64,000 nt of DNA from Gongronella butleri (GCA_025201375.1 JAIWZP010000001.1:682001-746000), one strand, 5' to 3'. Shown: positions 36,609 through 48,731, counted from the first letter of the stretch. Program-made: numbers and translations. Notes: generated from the sequence alone by a model not told the origin.

Positions 36609-36788
36609 GACCGGGACGGAAGCGAGGCCACGGGTATAACCCCACAGTGTCTCTCGGGATGACAATGTTTAATGCAATTAAAAAGATTTTATTCGTAAGC
36701 AATAATAAGGTATACAGTACTATAAATTAAAAGCTGATCTGTCATATCAGACACAAGCACCCAGTCATGACGAGACCAACCTCCAATA
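36609..36788 (+). repeat. Direct repeat, copy B
   Basis: Counterpart of 35005-35168. It ends within the 3' flank of the small gene at 36983-37633 and contains several TACAGTA-type words at its right end. Confidence 0.7.
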
Positions 36789-36982
36789 ATAAAAACGGTT
36801 TACAGTACGTACGGTATTACAGTATTTCGTGCTTGATATGAGACGGCCTTGTCCTCCGTCAAAAAAAAAGTCATGGTCAAGCGACCTGCAATAGAGAAAA
36901 ATTAGTCTCTTGTTCTGTTCATCAATTATGCAGAGCACATTCACGTACAAAAGTCTGGCATCAGACACGTTTTTTGTCGCAT

Positions 36983-37633
36983 TTATGATAAGCGAATCGA
37001 CATTTCTCGAAATGCGAGAAGATGATCTGAAAGATCCAGATTGTTGCCATTGGTCAATGTGAGCTTCCACTAATGAGAATTGTCAGAATAAAATTGTCAG
37101 CATTATACAACCAGAGCTCGACGAATACTGTACCTTTGTTGCATTTTCGATACGCGAGCTGTGGACAATGTTGTCCAATGTGTACACGTACCGGTAGTCC
37201 CGCCCAGGATGAAAATCATCACTTAGAAACGAGGTGGGCTCTTCGTCTTCGCCGTCATCATCTTCAGCCTTGTCCTCGCGATCGGGCATTGAGTTGCCAG
37301 GGGGGGCGACAATTTGTTGGCTTGTATATATATTTTGCGTGCCGCTGAATTCACCCATTTTGTTAATTTGGCAGCTGGGAAAATTCGTTTTCAGCGTAAA
37401 CCAGCTTCTGAGAATAGCTGTGTATTCCTATGTTAAATGCACGCGTTAAAATACAAGAAGAATTGCGGGAAAATTGTCACGAACCGCCCAATTTTTCGTA
37501 TGATAACTTTTTCATTGTCGGGACGCATCTTGATGTCCCTGACCAAGGAATCCAAGAGCCTATCCAAGGGAGGCAGTATTCCACCATGCTCTTGCACCCA
37601 CGCTTCGGCGTAATCTATCACGTTGAATGACAT
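36983..37633 (-). CDS. Small orphan protein with acidic middle
   Basis: Three exons: 37633-37481, 37427-37134 and 37069-36983, giving 177 aa; all lengths keep the frame. The N-terminal 70 residues look helical (IDYAEAWVQEHGGILPPLDR). The middle is acidic (EDKAEDDDGEDEEP), and the C-terminal part has a globular look (HPGRDYRYVYTLDNIVHSS, then KWKLTLTNGNNLDLSDHLL). The first intron uses GTGACA and the second GTACAG as donors, less standard than in the rest of the window. I recognise no family. It borders the repeat-rich block, so an old or fast-evolving gene is possible. Confidence 0.55.
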
Positions 37634-39014
37634 TGAAACTAATAGAAGTGCAGAAAAGAGAAAAAAAGAAGTGCAGAAAAGTAGAAAAGAATAAAGACAA
37701 GTAGGGCAAAACGTGGACGCCTTTTTTTTTTCTCACAAATTTGTTTTTCTCTCGCTTTCTCATGTTTTTCTTTCTTTCTTTTTTTTTTCTTTGAGCACCA
37801 GCGGTCCCAGCATTGATATGTATTGGCTAGGTGGCCTAGTGAATTGGGATGGTCTTGTTGATGATTTACTTGTGGGCATTCAATCTGTTTCAGCAAACTT
37901 TGCGCGCCTTGAAGGTGTGTGCGAGGCTGCGTGCTTTGTGCTCACTTGGCTGCTTGCTCGAGCAATTGGCTGCTTGCTGATTGACGTGTCAATGTGCTTG
38001 GGCTTGAGATTGGTAGATCCGGGGCTGCTTGCTTCCACAGTCCGGCTGCTTGCTGGCTTCTATCATATTGATCCTAGGCTCCCTAGTTTTGCTTGGAACG
38101 TTTGCTTGACCCAATTTGATCATCGTCTTGCCATTTCAATGGTCAGGCATCTGCCAACGTGCATCATCCGGTAATGTAAAAAAAAATTGCTTGCAAGGAC
38201 AGTGTAATTCGCCCTTTTTTTTTTTTTTTTTTTCTAGATTCGTTCATCCATTCATGAGGCCAAGCATTGATATCATATTGGCTAGGTGTTTTGGTGCATT
38301 GGGATAGTCTTGACGATGACCGCGTTGTGTTAGATCAATCTGTTTCAACAAACTTTGTGGCTGTATTAAATGACTTTGTTCAAAATTATTTTTAAAGTGT
38401 GGTTTGGCGGCCATCGTTTGATTTAATGTGCTGTGAAATTCACCCCGCGACTGGCTTCAATCATGCGTACCACAGCCACTCTAAAAATCTCACGTTGAAT
38501 TAGGTTCCAGGCGTTCAATGGCCAAAATTGATCATTTGTTCGTAATAAAACCCGATTTCAGGACATTGGAGAGCCGAAGGTTCTGGTTCACTGAAAACAA
38601 CAAATTGTTGCCCACGATGTGCTCACTCATTTAGGTGTGATATGAAAGTTGAAAATAACTCAAAGGTGTGCTTGTGCCAGCAAAGGCATATTTTATGATA
38701 CGCCTCGCTACAAATAAAAATTTGCAGCACGCTTCATGGTAGACACTGCCTTTTTTGACCGTTGTATCACTGAAGGGCAAGCAAAAGTACAAAATAGACG
38801 ATACATCGGCAACAAGCTGAGAAATTCGCAAAACTGCAGATTTGCGTGCTGCACATATGCAATTGTTATGTTTTTTTCACGATTTTTTTTTCAATTCATT
38901 ATGATTGATCACTGCAAGGCTAGAATATGTTACAAAGAAACAAAAAAAAAAAAAGGAGGGGAGGGGCAGTCTATGATCTACTACATTGAAAACGGCGGAA
39001 AAGGATGCGTCCTA
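37634..39014. other. Intergenic region with local direct repeats
   Basis: Upstream of the orphan gene and downstream of the myosin gene. It contains the 90-bp direct repeat noted separately, and four copies of GGCTGCTTGCT-like words between 37948 and 38055. T runs occur at about 37722 and 38217. No gene is supported. Confidence 0.5.
37812..38356 (+). repeat. 90-bp direct repeat flanking about 360 bp
   Basis: 37812-37905 and 38264-38356 are similar: both start GCATTGATAT, contain TATTGGCTAGGTG and ATTGGGAT(G/A)GTCTTG, and end near CAATCTGTTTCA(G/A)CAAACTTTG. They are in the same orientation. Confidence 0.7.
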
Positions 39015-42000
39015 TCATTTCCACTCGTCGTCATCATCATCATCGTCATCGTACTGCTGTTGGCGTCGGGCACGAAGCTGCAGAACAGAAAAAAAATGAG
39101 TAAAAGATGGTCATTCCTTCCCCTTTTTTTCATATAGCTTACAGCGTCGGCAAGCGAGGATGCCTGGGAAGAAGGCGCAGCAGCAGGTGTGGCATAGCTG
39201 CCCGGACGCGCGTTGCCAGCGGTGGGTGCGACAGGCGGGCGCTGCTGCATAGACATGGGTCGGCGCGCAGGTGGGGGTGGTGCAGAAGGGCGCGGAGCCG
39301 TGTATTCTTTCAAATAATTGCTCGGGACCCAGCCCTCCTTGCCTTGGTACTTGGCCAGCCACCATCCTAGTAAATCAAGCTTAGACGCGGCGAATTGGGC
39401 GAATCCCCTCTTTTTTTTCTCTCCCTGTTTTTTTTTTTCTATTTTTTTCTATTTTTTTCTTTTTTTCTTACCATTTTCATCTTTTTCGAGAATTTCGAGA
39501 ATCGCATCCTTTTGAAAGGCGATTTCGCCGTCTTCTGCGGACTGGAATGGATAAAGAGCCTTGTATTGGGGCGGACCAGCGGGTTTGGCAGCGATAGGAG
39601 GAGGAGGGGGAGGTGGAGCGCGACGTGGGGTGGCTGCAGCAGCAGGTGCAGGTGCTGGGCGTGGCGCAATGACGGAGGCGCGCGCATTGTTGCTGTAATT
39701 GGCAGCGGATGGGGCAGGTGCAGCTGGTTTGAATGCACTCACTATTGGCGGACGGATGCCACCAGATGGCGCGGCCGGTGCAGGTGGCTTGTTGATGCCT
39801 GGGCGTGCATTGGCCAAGGGCGGGGCCGGTGGGCGCACGCCGCCAATGCCTGGCGGGCGAATGCCTCCGCCTACAGCAGGTCGGGGACCGGGTGGTGGCG
39901 GCGTCGGGCGTTGCGACAGACTTGATGGCGCCGCGGCAGCCGCTGGTGGACCGCGTCGTGCCGCAGCAGGAGGCGCGCGGTGCTGGTAAGACGACACGGC
40001 CGGCTTGGACGAGATCAAACCCGCCGATTCTACAAAAAAAAAAAGTCATGAGATGTGTTTTTTCCCATTTTCTCTCCAATTCGCGCCCCCCTTTTTTTTT
40101 AAGTTGAAATCTTACCACTGTTAGCAGGCTCGCCGGTGGGGACGCGCACAACATGGCTCTTGTAGACGTCGTCGCGTTTGATTGTCTCGTCACGGACGAA
40201 TTGCAAGGAGACAGGCTTGTTGCCCTTCTTTTTGTATTGGATCTGGTCAACAACGTTGAGCTGCACCTGGCCGTTGGACGCATCCGCAATCTGCGTGGCA
40301 ACCTCGGTCTTGAAGATGCAATTGATCAACACGTCGCCATCGGGGGAGCTGTTCAGGTGGAACACAAGCCAGTCATCGCGCAGCGTCGACACACTGATGC
40401 TTTGAATGTTGCTAAACGGAAGCACCTTTTCATCCATCATCTGCAGCGCACCGCCGGACTTGGTTGTCAAGAGAATATGCACGTTCTTGTTCGTCTATCC
40501 ATGGGGTGTTAATGCCAAAATCAAGAAAAACTAGGAAAAAATGCGCAAACTTACAATGACAATGGTACGAGGGCTGGGCACACTGGATCGCATGGCGCGC
40601 GGCACGAGCATGGTGCATCGCATGCTGAAAATCACCTCCTCGGCACCTGAAATACAAAGGAAAAACGCGTAAATCTCCCAATTTTACGTGTTTTTTTTCT
40701 TTTTACCTTGCAAATTGATGGTGTTGCGGATAAGTGCGCCGACACCCGTGCCATTCTTGACGTCAAGGTAGTCGCCAGCGAAGCGGCGCTGGCTGAGCAG
40801 CGAGAAGCGGCGACGCTCCTTGCGGTGAGCCAGCAATTGATTGCCGGCGTCACGCAGCTGCAAGTGCTTGATGCTGTGCTTGTTCAGGCGCCAGAAACGC
40901 TGGATACGCGTTGCCATATTGTGCCAATACTTGTCGCGCAGATCTTCCAGGGCAAAAATCTAGAAAATACACAACAATGAGCAAAAAAAGGGGAAAAAGG
41001 AAAAAAAAAAGAGCAATTGGTGTACCGTTTCAGGGCGACGAATAAAAATTTTCGAAGTGCCCATCTGCCACTCGCTGGAACCAATGTTGTTGTGCTTCAG
41101 GATCTCGAGACAGCCACTGTGGGAATCGCCAGTCCAGATGTAATCGCCCGCATACCCGGTCGTGGGACACAACAGGTAAAAGCGCTCGACAAACTTTTCA
41201 AAGGTCTATGAAAGCGGGGTCAATTTCATCTTGAGGGCCATGGCGGAGTATTTTGACACGTCCCGCGACGTGTCATGCGCTCGCTTTCGCCCGTTTTTTC
41301 TTTTCTTTTTCTCTCTTTTTGCTTACAGTGCGGTAGGCAAAGCCTGCACGACGAACACGGATGTTTTCGCAGAGACCAAGGTATTGGACCTGATGGAGGA
41401 CGCGCTTTTGGTCATATTCCTTGGCGCTCTTGTTGTCGTTTGGCTTGATGGTGCGCACATAGCTTGGATGGCATTGCATGAGTTTGGTGACGAGGGCATT
41501 GCACGACGCCTTGATCTTATCGCTTGCCGTGGGCGGGCGTTTCTTGGATGTGGGATCGATGCGCTCGGAAAAGAGTTCTTGCGAAATGAAGGAATCGCGC
41601 GAGGACGCGGCCAAATCGAGCAAATCCTTGAGCAACGAGTCCTTGTTCTTGTCTGTCAGGCCATCAACATTGTACATGACGTCGCCTGCATAGTGCTTGA
41701 TCAGGAATTTGTTGCCACGCGATTCAAAGTGCTGGTTGGACGACAGGAAGCCAAGGCGCTGGACAAACGAATTGTCAGCGGCGGAAGGATCGGCATGCGC
41801 CGTGGCACACGCGTCATTGAGCGCGGCAAAGATGCCGGGCGGGCGCTTTTCTTCAATCAGATCGCAAACAACCTTGTTGTTGAAGAATTGGATGGGCGTC
41901 CACTCAATCTGCTCGCGCACATACTCTTCTTGCTCGGCCTTGAGCGTCAATTCAATGAAGATCTGCTGCAATTTCTCATTGACATAGTTGATGCACAGCT

Positions 42001-42782
42001 GCTCAAAGCTATTGTCGTCAAAAATCTCAAATCCATAAATGTCAAGCACGCCCACGAGCGTGCTCACATGCGACTGCGCCTGCAGCGACACATTGACACG
42101 CGCAACAATCCATTCAAACAGACGCTCGTAAATCGCCTTGCTCAGCGCATCGCGCACCGCAGTCGCCTGCGTCATGTTCAAGGGCACTTCGTACACGCTG
42201 CCTAAAAATCGAGGGAGAGAATTGAGCAAAAAAACAAAAAAAAAAAAAAAGATCGCGCTTTCGGTATTTTTGAATTTTTTTGTTTTACCTCGTCGGCCAC
42301 CACGCTGCGTCTCCATAACACGGAAAGTCAGCGCCTTGCTGACAGCCTCGGCATCGACATCCATCAGGTAGGCAATGAAATTAACCACTATGATATATAT
42401 TAGCGTGAGACGCACGCTTCTTTTTCTTTTTTCATTGTTTACCATCCAAATCGCCAACGGCGGCATTGCCGTCATCATTCTCGACAAACACCACGTTGCC
42501 GAGCCAAAGGACGATGGCCAGCATCTTGAAAATGGCATCTTGCTCGTGCTGCTGCAGACCAATGGTTTGCATGGCTTGCTAAAAATGCAAAAAAAAAGAG
42601 GGGATCAATGAGATGCACCTCTGTAAGCATTTTTTTTTTGTGCGTCCCTACCACCGTTTGCTGAAAGTCCTGGCGATCGTCAATGCCGTCCACATCCAGG
42701 CACTTGCTCTGACTGGTGTAAAGGTAGCTCTCGGGACCCTGCAAGCCAAATTGCTCTACAAAAGAGTGAGAATAAGCTTTTT

Positions 42783-42830
<48 letters not shown>

Positions 42831-43820
42831 TTTGTAATTGGCAGGTGCGGCCTTGGTGAGCTGGTAAAAGATGTGGAAATTGCGCTCGTTTTCGATTTGG
42901 CCAACGACACGATTTTTTTCGAGCAGATAATTGGTGATGACGGCACCCACAGGCTCGCCCTGCGGATTGAACTGGATCTCGAGATATTTGCCGTGTCTGC
43001 TGGAATTGTTGTTGCGCAGCGTCTTGGCGCAACCAAAAGATTCGAGCAGCGGGTTGGTCGCAAGAACCTAATTTTTTTTAAAAAAAAAAAAGTCAATGAA
43101 AATGGGCAAATTCGAACAAAAAAAAAAAATAGACGAACCATATCCTTGGTGCGTTGAATAGCACTATCACGACCACCAGATACTGCCGCAATGTATTGCA
43201 TGATCCGTTTGGCCGCCTCGGTCTTGCCAGCGCCAGATTCGCCACTAAAAAGAAGAAACGAGAAAGAAATGAGCCTATGGTTACTCATTTTTCCCCCTTT
43301 TTTTTTTGTACCTGATGATGATGCATTGATTCTCATTGTAGCCCTTCATATGATGATACGCAGCCTCGGCAATGGCAAAGACGTGCGGGGGCATTTCCAG
43401 CAGGTTCTTGCCCTGGTAGCTGGCGAGAATGTCGTCGGTGTAAATGCCAAGGTCGCGGAATGGATTGACACTGATGAGCACGTGGCCGATGTATGTCTGT
43501 TTTACAAACGGATTGCATGAGTGAAGCCCTCAATTCGCCGTCTTTTGCCCCCTTTTCTGGCTTTTTGGGGCATCTTACATAGATATCGCCGTTCTGCCAA
43601 CGCTTTTGCAGGTTGTCGTTGATAGCCTCGTTGGTGATTTTCGTCAGGAGGGTCATGTCGGCGACGCCGACCTGCTTCTTCTTGGCTGTATCCTTCCAGT
43701 CGGCTCGTGCAGGCCGGTTCGCCTTGATAGCCTTCTTGCCAAATTTCTAAAAACAGCGGCGTCAGCGAAAAACACGCCTTTTGAGCGCGTTTGTACAGGA
43801 TGGCCGTTGGTTACCTTCAT
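39015..43820 (-). CDS. myo1: Class I myosin (long-tailed, fungal Myo1/Myo5 type)
   Basis: About fourteen exons. The start ATG at 43820 lies in a tiny exon (Met-Lys) and the stop is at 39015; about 1,200 aa. The motor domain shows the P-loop [27 protein letters not shown] and the relay segment DIYGFEIF. The TEDS site is Ser ([10 protein letters not shown]), as in yeast type I myosins, where PAK-type kinases phosphorylate it. The neck has IQ-like [10 protein letters not shown]. It is followed by the lipid-binding TH1 domain, a Pro/Ala-rich TH2 region, an SH3 domain ([21 protein letters not shown]), a second proline-rich part and a terminal acidic tail DDDDDEW that binds Arp2/3 in the family. 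Role: actin-based membrane deformation in endocytosis. One intron carries a T/A run of about 45 nt. Confidence 0.96.
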
Positions 43821-44064
43821 GAGTGGGATGGAACAGAGAAGAAAGAGAGGGTCCAAAAGGCGGGGCGGGGAAGGGCGGACTTTTTTTTAATTCTTGAAAT
43901 GGCCAGACGCGCCCTTTTCTTTCCCTTTTCTCTATTTTTCTTTCTTTCTTTTTCTTGTTGTTGCTGCTTCGTCCTTTTGTAGCTGTTTTCTTCCCCGCCC
44001 CCACCTCCTCTCTCGCTTTACACTTGTTCATTCCACCAAAAAATCTAGCACCTTTCTATTCACC
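43821..44064. promoter_or_regulatory. Divergent promoter between myosin I and H2A.Z
   Basis: 244 bp lie between the two start codons. A C/T-rich tract (43910-44020) lies on the H2A.Z side. No TATA box was seen. Confidence 0.55.
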
Positions 44065-44735
44065 ATGGTAGGAAAACACCCTTTTTTTGCACAACTTTGC
44101 TCAAACACGCCCCTTTGGACCGCCAAACACGCCTTACCTTTGCTATTGTCGACGTTTTGATGTTTATTTTCTCTTGTTTTGATGATAGGCCGATCAAGTT
44201 TCAGATGCCAGCAAGCAAGAGAAGCGGGACCATGCGCCCACCGTGTCGCAGTCGGCCCGTTCGGGTCTCCAGGTATAAAGAAAACCCCCACTTTTTCTTT
44301 CTTTTTTTTTTTTTTGCTTTATTGACTCGTGCTTTTGTGTTCATAGTTCCCGGTCGGCCGTATCCATCGCTACCTCAAGGCGCGAGGCCGCTCCCATGCT
44401 CGTGTGAGCGCCAAGGCCGCTGTTTACACCGCAGCCATCTTGGAATACCTCACGGCGGAGGTTTTGGAGTTGGCTGGCAACGCCACGAAGGATTTGCGCG
44501 TCAAGCGTATCACCCCTCGCCACTTGCAGCTCGCCATTCGGTAAATAAAAATAAAAAAAAAATAAACCACGCGACCCATCCCCCCTTTTTATTTTAATTT
44601 TTTTTCTCATTTTTTTTCTGCAGTGGTGACGAAGAATTGGACGCCCTTATCCGCGCCACGATTGCGGGTGGTGGTGTCTTGCCGCATATCCACAAGTCGC
44701 TCATCGGCAACACCAAAGTCGGCAAAAAGGTCTAA
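44065..44735 (+). CDS. htz1: Histone H2A.Z
   Basis: Four exons: 44065-44067 (only the ATG), 44189-44272, 44347-44540 and 44624-44735, giving 130 aa. The histone fold contains [20 protein letters not shown] and [20 protein letters not shown]. The H2A.Z-specific part is clear: [18 protein letters not shown], then [14 protein letters not shown], in place of the canonical H2A tail, with no SQ motif for damage phosphorylation. The N-terminus is unusually acidic and Lys-poor ([16 protein letters not shown]), with fewer acetylatable Lys than in yeast Htz1. Role: variant nucleosomes at promoters, deposited by SWR1. The first exon is a single codon, so the start depends on one intron being spliced out. 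Confidence 0.95.
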
Positions 44736-45678
44736 ACTCACACCCAGCAATCACGTTTTATCTCTTCCTTCCCCTCTGTGTCTCCGTGCTTCTCCCAAAA
44801 TCTCTACATTGATTTACCAGTTCCATGTGCGATGTTTGTCACTCGTCTTCCGCTTCGATTTGTCCTCATTTCCACAAGAAAAATAATAAAAAAATGAATC
44901 TCGTTGAATTGGGACGCGCATCTTCAGCCCACCCCCATTTTTTGTATCCCAATTTGAGCCAAGCGTGCTATCATGGCAACAGAAAAAAAAAAAAGAGACG
45001 CGGAGTTCTAACAAAGAATCAAAACTAGGTGGCCCATGCAAAAAGACCATGGCAAAGCTGGTGTTCACCGCGTCTCAGCGAACAATCGTCGCTTTTAAAG
45101 GCCATGCAACCGTGTCCATTCACTGCAACGCGGGCGTTTCTGTCCATAGAGCACGCGCAGATGGAGGTACACATTGCATGATGGCAGAGAAACAGCTCAA
45201 AACGAACTGATGGACGTTTTTTACGCGTTAATTTCGTTCCCGGTACGGTTTGCTGATCTTCAAACGACGTTCATCCGATGGCTCTTCACGTTTCGCTTTC
45301 ATTCGACCTCATCCAGACTCTTTGGTCTATTATTACCGGATGGCTCAGGCAGCACAAAGAAGAGAAAAAAAAAACAAGAATAACGCGTCGCTGTAGCCCC
45401 ACTCAGTCGATTTTGGTTTCGCAGTCACAGTCCATCTGGCACTTGTCACGCGCCAAATTCGAGCGAAGCAAAAATTGGCCACGTTGCCCTTCGTTTTGTG
45501 ATCGCATGACGCGTGAAAAAGAAGGAAACAACATGCGTGGCGTGTCAGACCCCAAAAAAAGCTCGTCGCCGAGACGAGCGGGGTACTTAATTTGGCAATC
45601 GCGATGACGAGGCCCGCATTGCGTATTCAATCCGCCCTTTTTCTTTGCCTTTCTGTGCCTTTCTTTCACCTTTTCTCC
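44736..45678. other. Intergenic region without a recognisable gene
   Basis: Between the H2A.Z stop and the next plus-strand start. It has A runs near 44987 and 45367 and a C/T-rich stretch at 45635-45680 before the next ATG. Open frames are short and motif-free. Confidence 0.5.
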
Positions 45679-48061
45679 ATGTCCGGCGAGCCTGTCAAGC
45701 TTTACATTTACGATCTGTCGCAGGGCATGGCCCGCCAAATGTCGCAAGCCATGACCGGCAAGCAAATAGGTAAAAAGCAGGCTGTTTGAGAGGTATACAC
45801 GCGATCTCAAGGCCATTTTAACGAAAAATGCGATTTTTTAGACGGTATCTGGCACACGTCCGTTGTCGTGTTCGGCCACGAATATTACTATGGCCAGGGA
45901 ATTGCCGTTGACTCGCCAGGTAAGCCCGAAAAATACGCTCGACACGCAAAAAATTCATCTTTACCATTAAAAAAAAAGGGCAAACACATCATGGCAAGCC
46001 GATTGACATTGTTGACATGGGCACCACATATCTGCCTCTCGAGGTGTTTGTCGAGTACATTGATAATCAACGCGCTTTGTACACGTATGTCGTAACTGGA
46101 CTACAAAAAACGCGTCGTTCCGGCCGCTTATCTCCTATTTTTTTTTTTTTTAAAAAAAAAGTGCTGAAAAGTACCACCTGCTGGACTTTAATTGCAACAC
46201 ATTCAGCAACGACGTTTGCCAATTCTTGACGGGCGAGTCGATCCCTGCGCACATCACGTCGCTGCCAGCGGAATTTCTGCAGACACCCTTTGGGCAGTCG
46301 CTACTACCCATGATCGAGGGCATGTTTGGCCAGTCGCGCTTGTCCAATGGCGGCGCCAATGGCGTGTCTTCGTCCTCTGCAGCTGCGCCGCCCTCCCGCG
46401 ACGCTGCCGCGCTCTTGCAAGGCGTCTCGGCATCGGCCCTGTCTGGTGCACCCGCACAACCTGCGGAATACGCGCTCCAGACGGCGCGTGACGCCGCATC
46501 GCTCGACAAGATGATCCAAACATACCCTGCCGTCGCTGTCTTTTTCACATCCGCCACATGCCCACCGTGTCGCGTCATCAAACCAGACTTTGAGCGCCTT
46601 ATCCGCGACAAGAATCAGGGCGCACAGGCCATCCGCATCCTCGGCGTCATCGTCGACACCTCCGTCGCCTTTGACGCAGGTGCAAAGTACCAGGTCCGCG
46701 CGACGCCAACCTTTATGTTCTTCCACAAGGCCCAAAAGGTAAACAATGGCTACAGTTCAACAAGAAACATGCATTTTGAGCCGCTTTCTTATTTTTTTTT
46801 TTTTGTTTTAGACCGCCGAATTCCGCGGTGCCAACTTTGCCGAGCTGCAGAGCTCCATTGACTTGCTCCTGTTCACTGCCTATCCACGTAAGTTTGGCAA
46901 GGAAATGAAAGCAATGCCAAAAAGCGGGATGAATCGCGCTAAAACATGCGTTTTTCGATTTTTTTTTTAATTCAGCCCATCCACACCGCAAGTTACACCT
47001 GCGCGAAGTGTGTCAGAGCGATGCACGACCGATCCTGTACCAGCAGCCCAACAAGTTTGACGCGATCCATCGCAAATTGACGGCGCTTTTGGACCAAGAT
47101 GGCATCACGTTGGATGAAGCGCAAAACAAGACGCTGAGCAGCCTGCAGCAGGTCTTGGACGGCAAGGCGGTTATGCCCATGGATAATTGGCAGCAATTGG
47201 CCGGTAAGAATGGCGTGTACCAACTGGGAATATCTGTCTGACGCGCCTTTTTTTGTTCTTTCTCAGATACCATCAAGACAAAGCTCCCCATCGACCACCA
47301 ATTCCCCTTTTTGGACTTTTTCTCGTCATTGCTGCTTAGAGAGGAGGCCGGCAAATACTACACGACCAACAGTAAAATTCGAATTCACGCGAAAACGTAG
47401 AAAAGAGCAAATGTGGCTGATCTATTCTTTCCTTTTTTCTTCCTTTTTTTTTTTTGCTGCGGCAGGTGTTCTCTTGGCTAAATGGTTTGTTCTAGACGAC
47501 GCGACACCCAAGGCGACGTGGATGATGACGCTGCGCCTTGCGTGCAACGTGTTTTCGCACGCAGTGCTGACGCGGTCGGCATTCACGTCGGGAATGGCAT
47601 CTTCGCACCGCGCAGAGCTCACGCTGCTGCTTATCAACAGCCTGCTTGCCGAGGATCCCAAGGTCAGGCAAACCGCGGCGTCGCTCGCGTTCAATTGCAG
47701 CACCGTCGTCCTTGCCGATCGCGTCGCGCACGACAAGGGATCCACCGCCGCGACCACGGGGCCATCCTCTCCCGTGCCAGGCGACGAGACGCAGAACGAT
47801 GACGATTGGCACGTCGAGCTTGTGAGTGCCGTGACCGATGCGCTCGCCAAGGAAGATGATATCGACACCGCACACAGATTGCTTGCCTGCATCGGCAACC
47901 TGCTCTTCCTCGCTCCTGAAACAAGCACCGTTGCATCCCTGCTGGCCGCACTCGACATCAATGTCCTCCTGGAAACAAAGCGCGCCGCATGGAAGACGAA
48001 TACAAAGATGGTCGCGCTGGCTCGTGATGTTTCGCTAATCTTAGAGAACAGCAACGAATAA
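45679..48061 (+). CDS. PPPDE thiol peptidase-thioredoxin-PUL domain protein
   Basis: Eight or more exons, with start MSGEPVKLYIYDLS; about 620 aa. Residues about 5-145 form a PPPDE (DeSI-type) domain with the catalytic His in DGIWHTSVVVFG and the catalytic Cys in FNCNTFSNDVCQFL. The usual GKPIDIVDMG and LPLEVFVEYI segments are also seen. After an Ala/Ser-rich linker comes a thioredoxin fold with an intact CPPC active site (TSATCPPCRVIKPDF) and a cis-Pro (VRATPTFMFF). The last 250 residues are an alpha-helical PUL-like region. Known: DeSI proteins remove SUMO/ubiquitin or act as thioesterases, and PUL domains bind Cdc48/p97. The fusion suggests a redox-linked deconjugating factor of the Cdc48 system; that is inference. 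Confidence 0.9.
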
Positions 48062-48085
48062 ATCAAGCAGCGATGCTTCCTAGAC

Positions 48086-48119
<34 letters not shown>

Positions 48120-48731
48120 GGCAACGACAGCTCATCAATTATGGATGAGCATTTCAATTGAGAGCAATTTACGCATGGAATAATTATTCTCTCGAAATTC
48201 ATCGTACCTCTTTCTCTTAAATCTGCTTTTTAGTTTTTTTTTTTTTTTTTTTTGCGAAGTGGTCCAGTGGTGGCTTTCATTGATCGACGCTTTGTGCTAT
48301 GCGAGCCGTTCGCGAAAATCAAGCCTTCGCAACGCAGATGCCATGTGCGTCGTAAATGCATTGGAAAACGACCACGCTACTATGAAAATGCTCCAAATCG
48401 CTAGCTTCTTGATAACCACCAGTCGAACGCTATTTTCATTTCTCAACACGCTACTACTGTAGTTGAGACTAAAAATACTTGCTGCACGTTTTACGTGCAA
48501 CGGGTCTATTCACGTCAGAAAATTCAAAAAAAAAAAAAATGCCAAAATGGTCCAATTCCAAGTTTATTGCCGTTACAATCATTGCCTGGATGGCAATTTG
48601 ATCCAGTTTTCCTTCATGAAAATATTATGAATTAAAAAAAAAATGGAATGGACGTAAATGAATGGGTAAACGCGTTTATTTGGTTGCACTGTTTGTAAAC
48701 ACTATTGAGGTTCTCCATTCAATACAAACGC
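48062..48731. other. Intergenic region with T and A runs
   Basis: Between two convergent genes. It contains T runs of about 31 nt (48088-48118) and 18 nt (48236-48253) and A runs at 48527 and 48632. No gene is supported. Confidence 0.55.

Larger units (their letters stand above)
31028..36982. other. Long repeat-rich intergenic block
   Basis: Nearly 6 kb without a supported gene. It contains the NIPA 3' flank with a (TC)n run, diverged repeats between 31.9 and 34.9 kb with recurrent phrases such as CAGCTCCA(T/C)GAAA (32290, 33212) and CAGATGAAT(T/C)C (33632, 33821), an inverted-repeat element at 36211-36410 and a direct repeat at 35005 and 36609. TACTGTA/TACAGTA words are frequent. Frames are short and broken. 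This looks like a graveyard of old repeats. Confidence 0.6.

Noticed and set aside
35005..36788. LTR retrotransposon bounded by the direct repeat
   Set aside because: The repeats lack TG...CA ends, no primer-binding site or polypurine tract was seen, and the 1.4-kb interior has no gag or pol motifs.
41231..42205. Long open frame of about 324 codons on the plus strand
   Set aside because: It lies antisense to conserved myosin motor exons, has no family motifs, and is explained by codon bias of the real gene.
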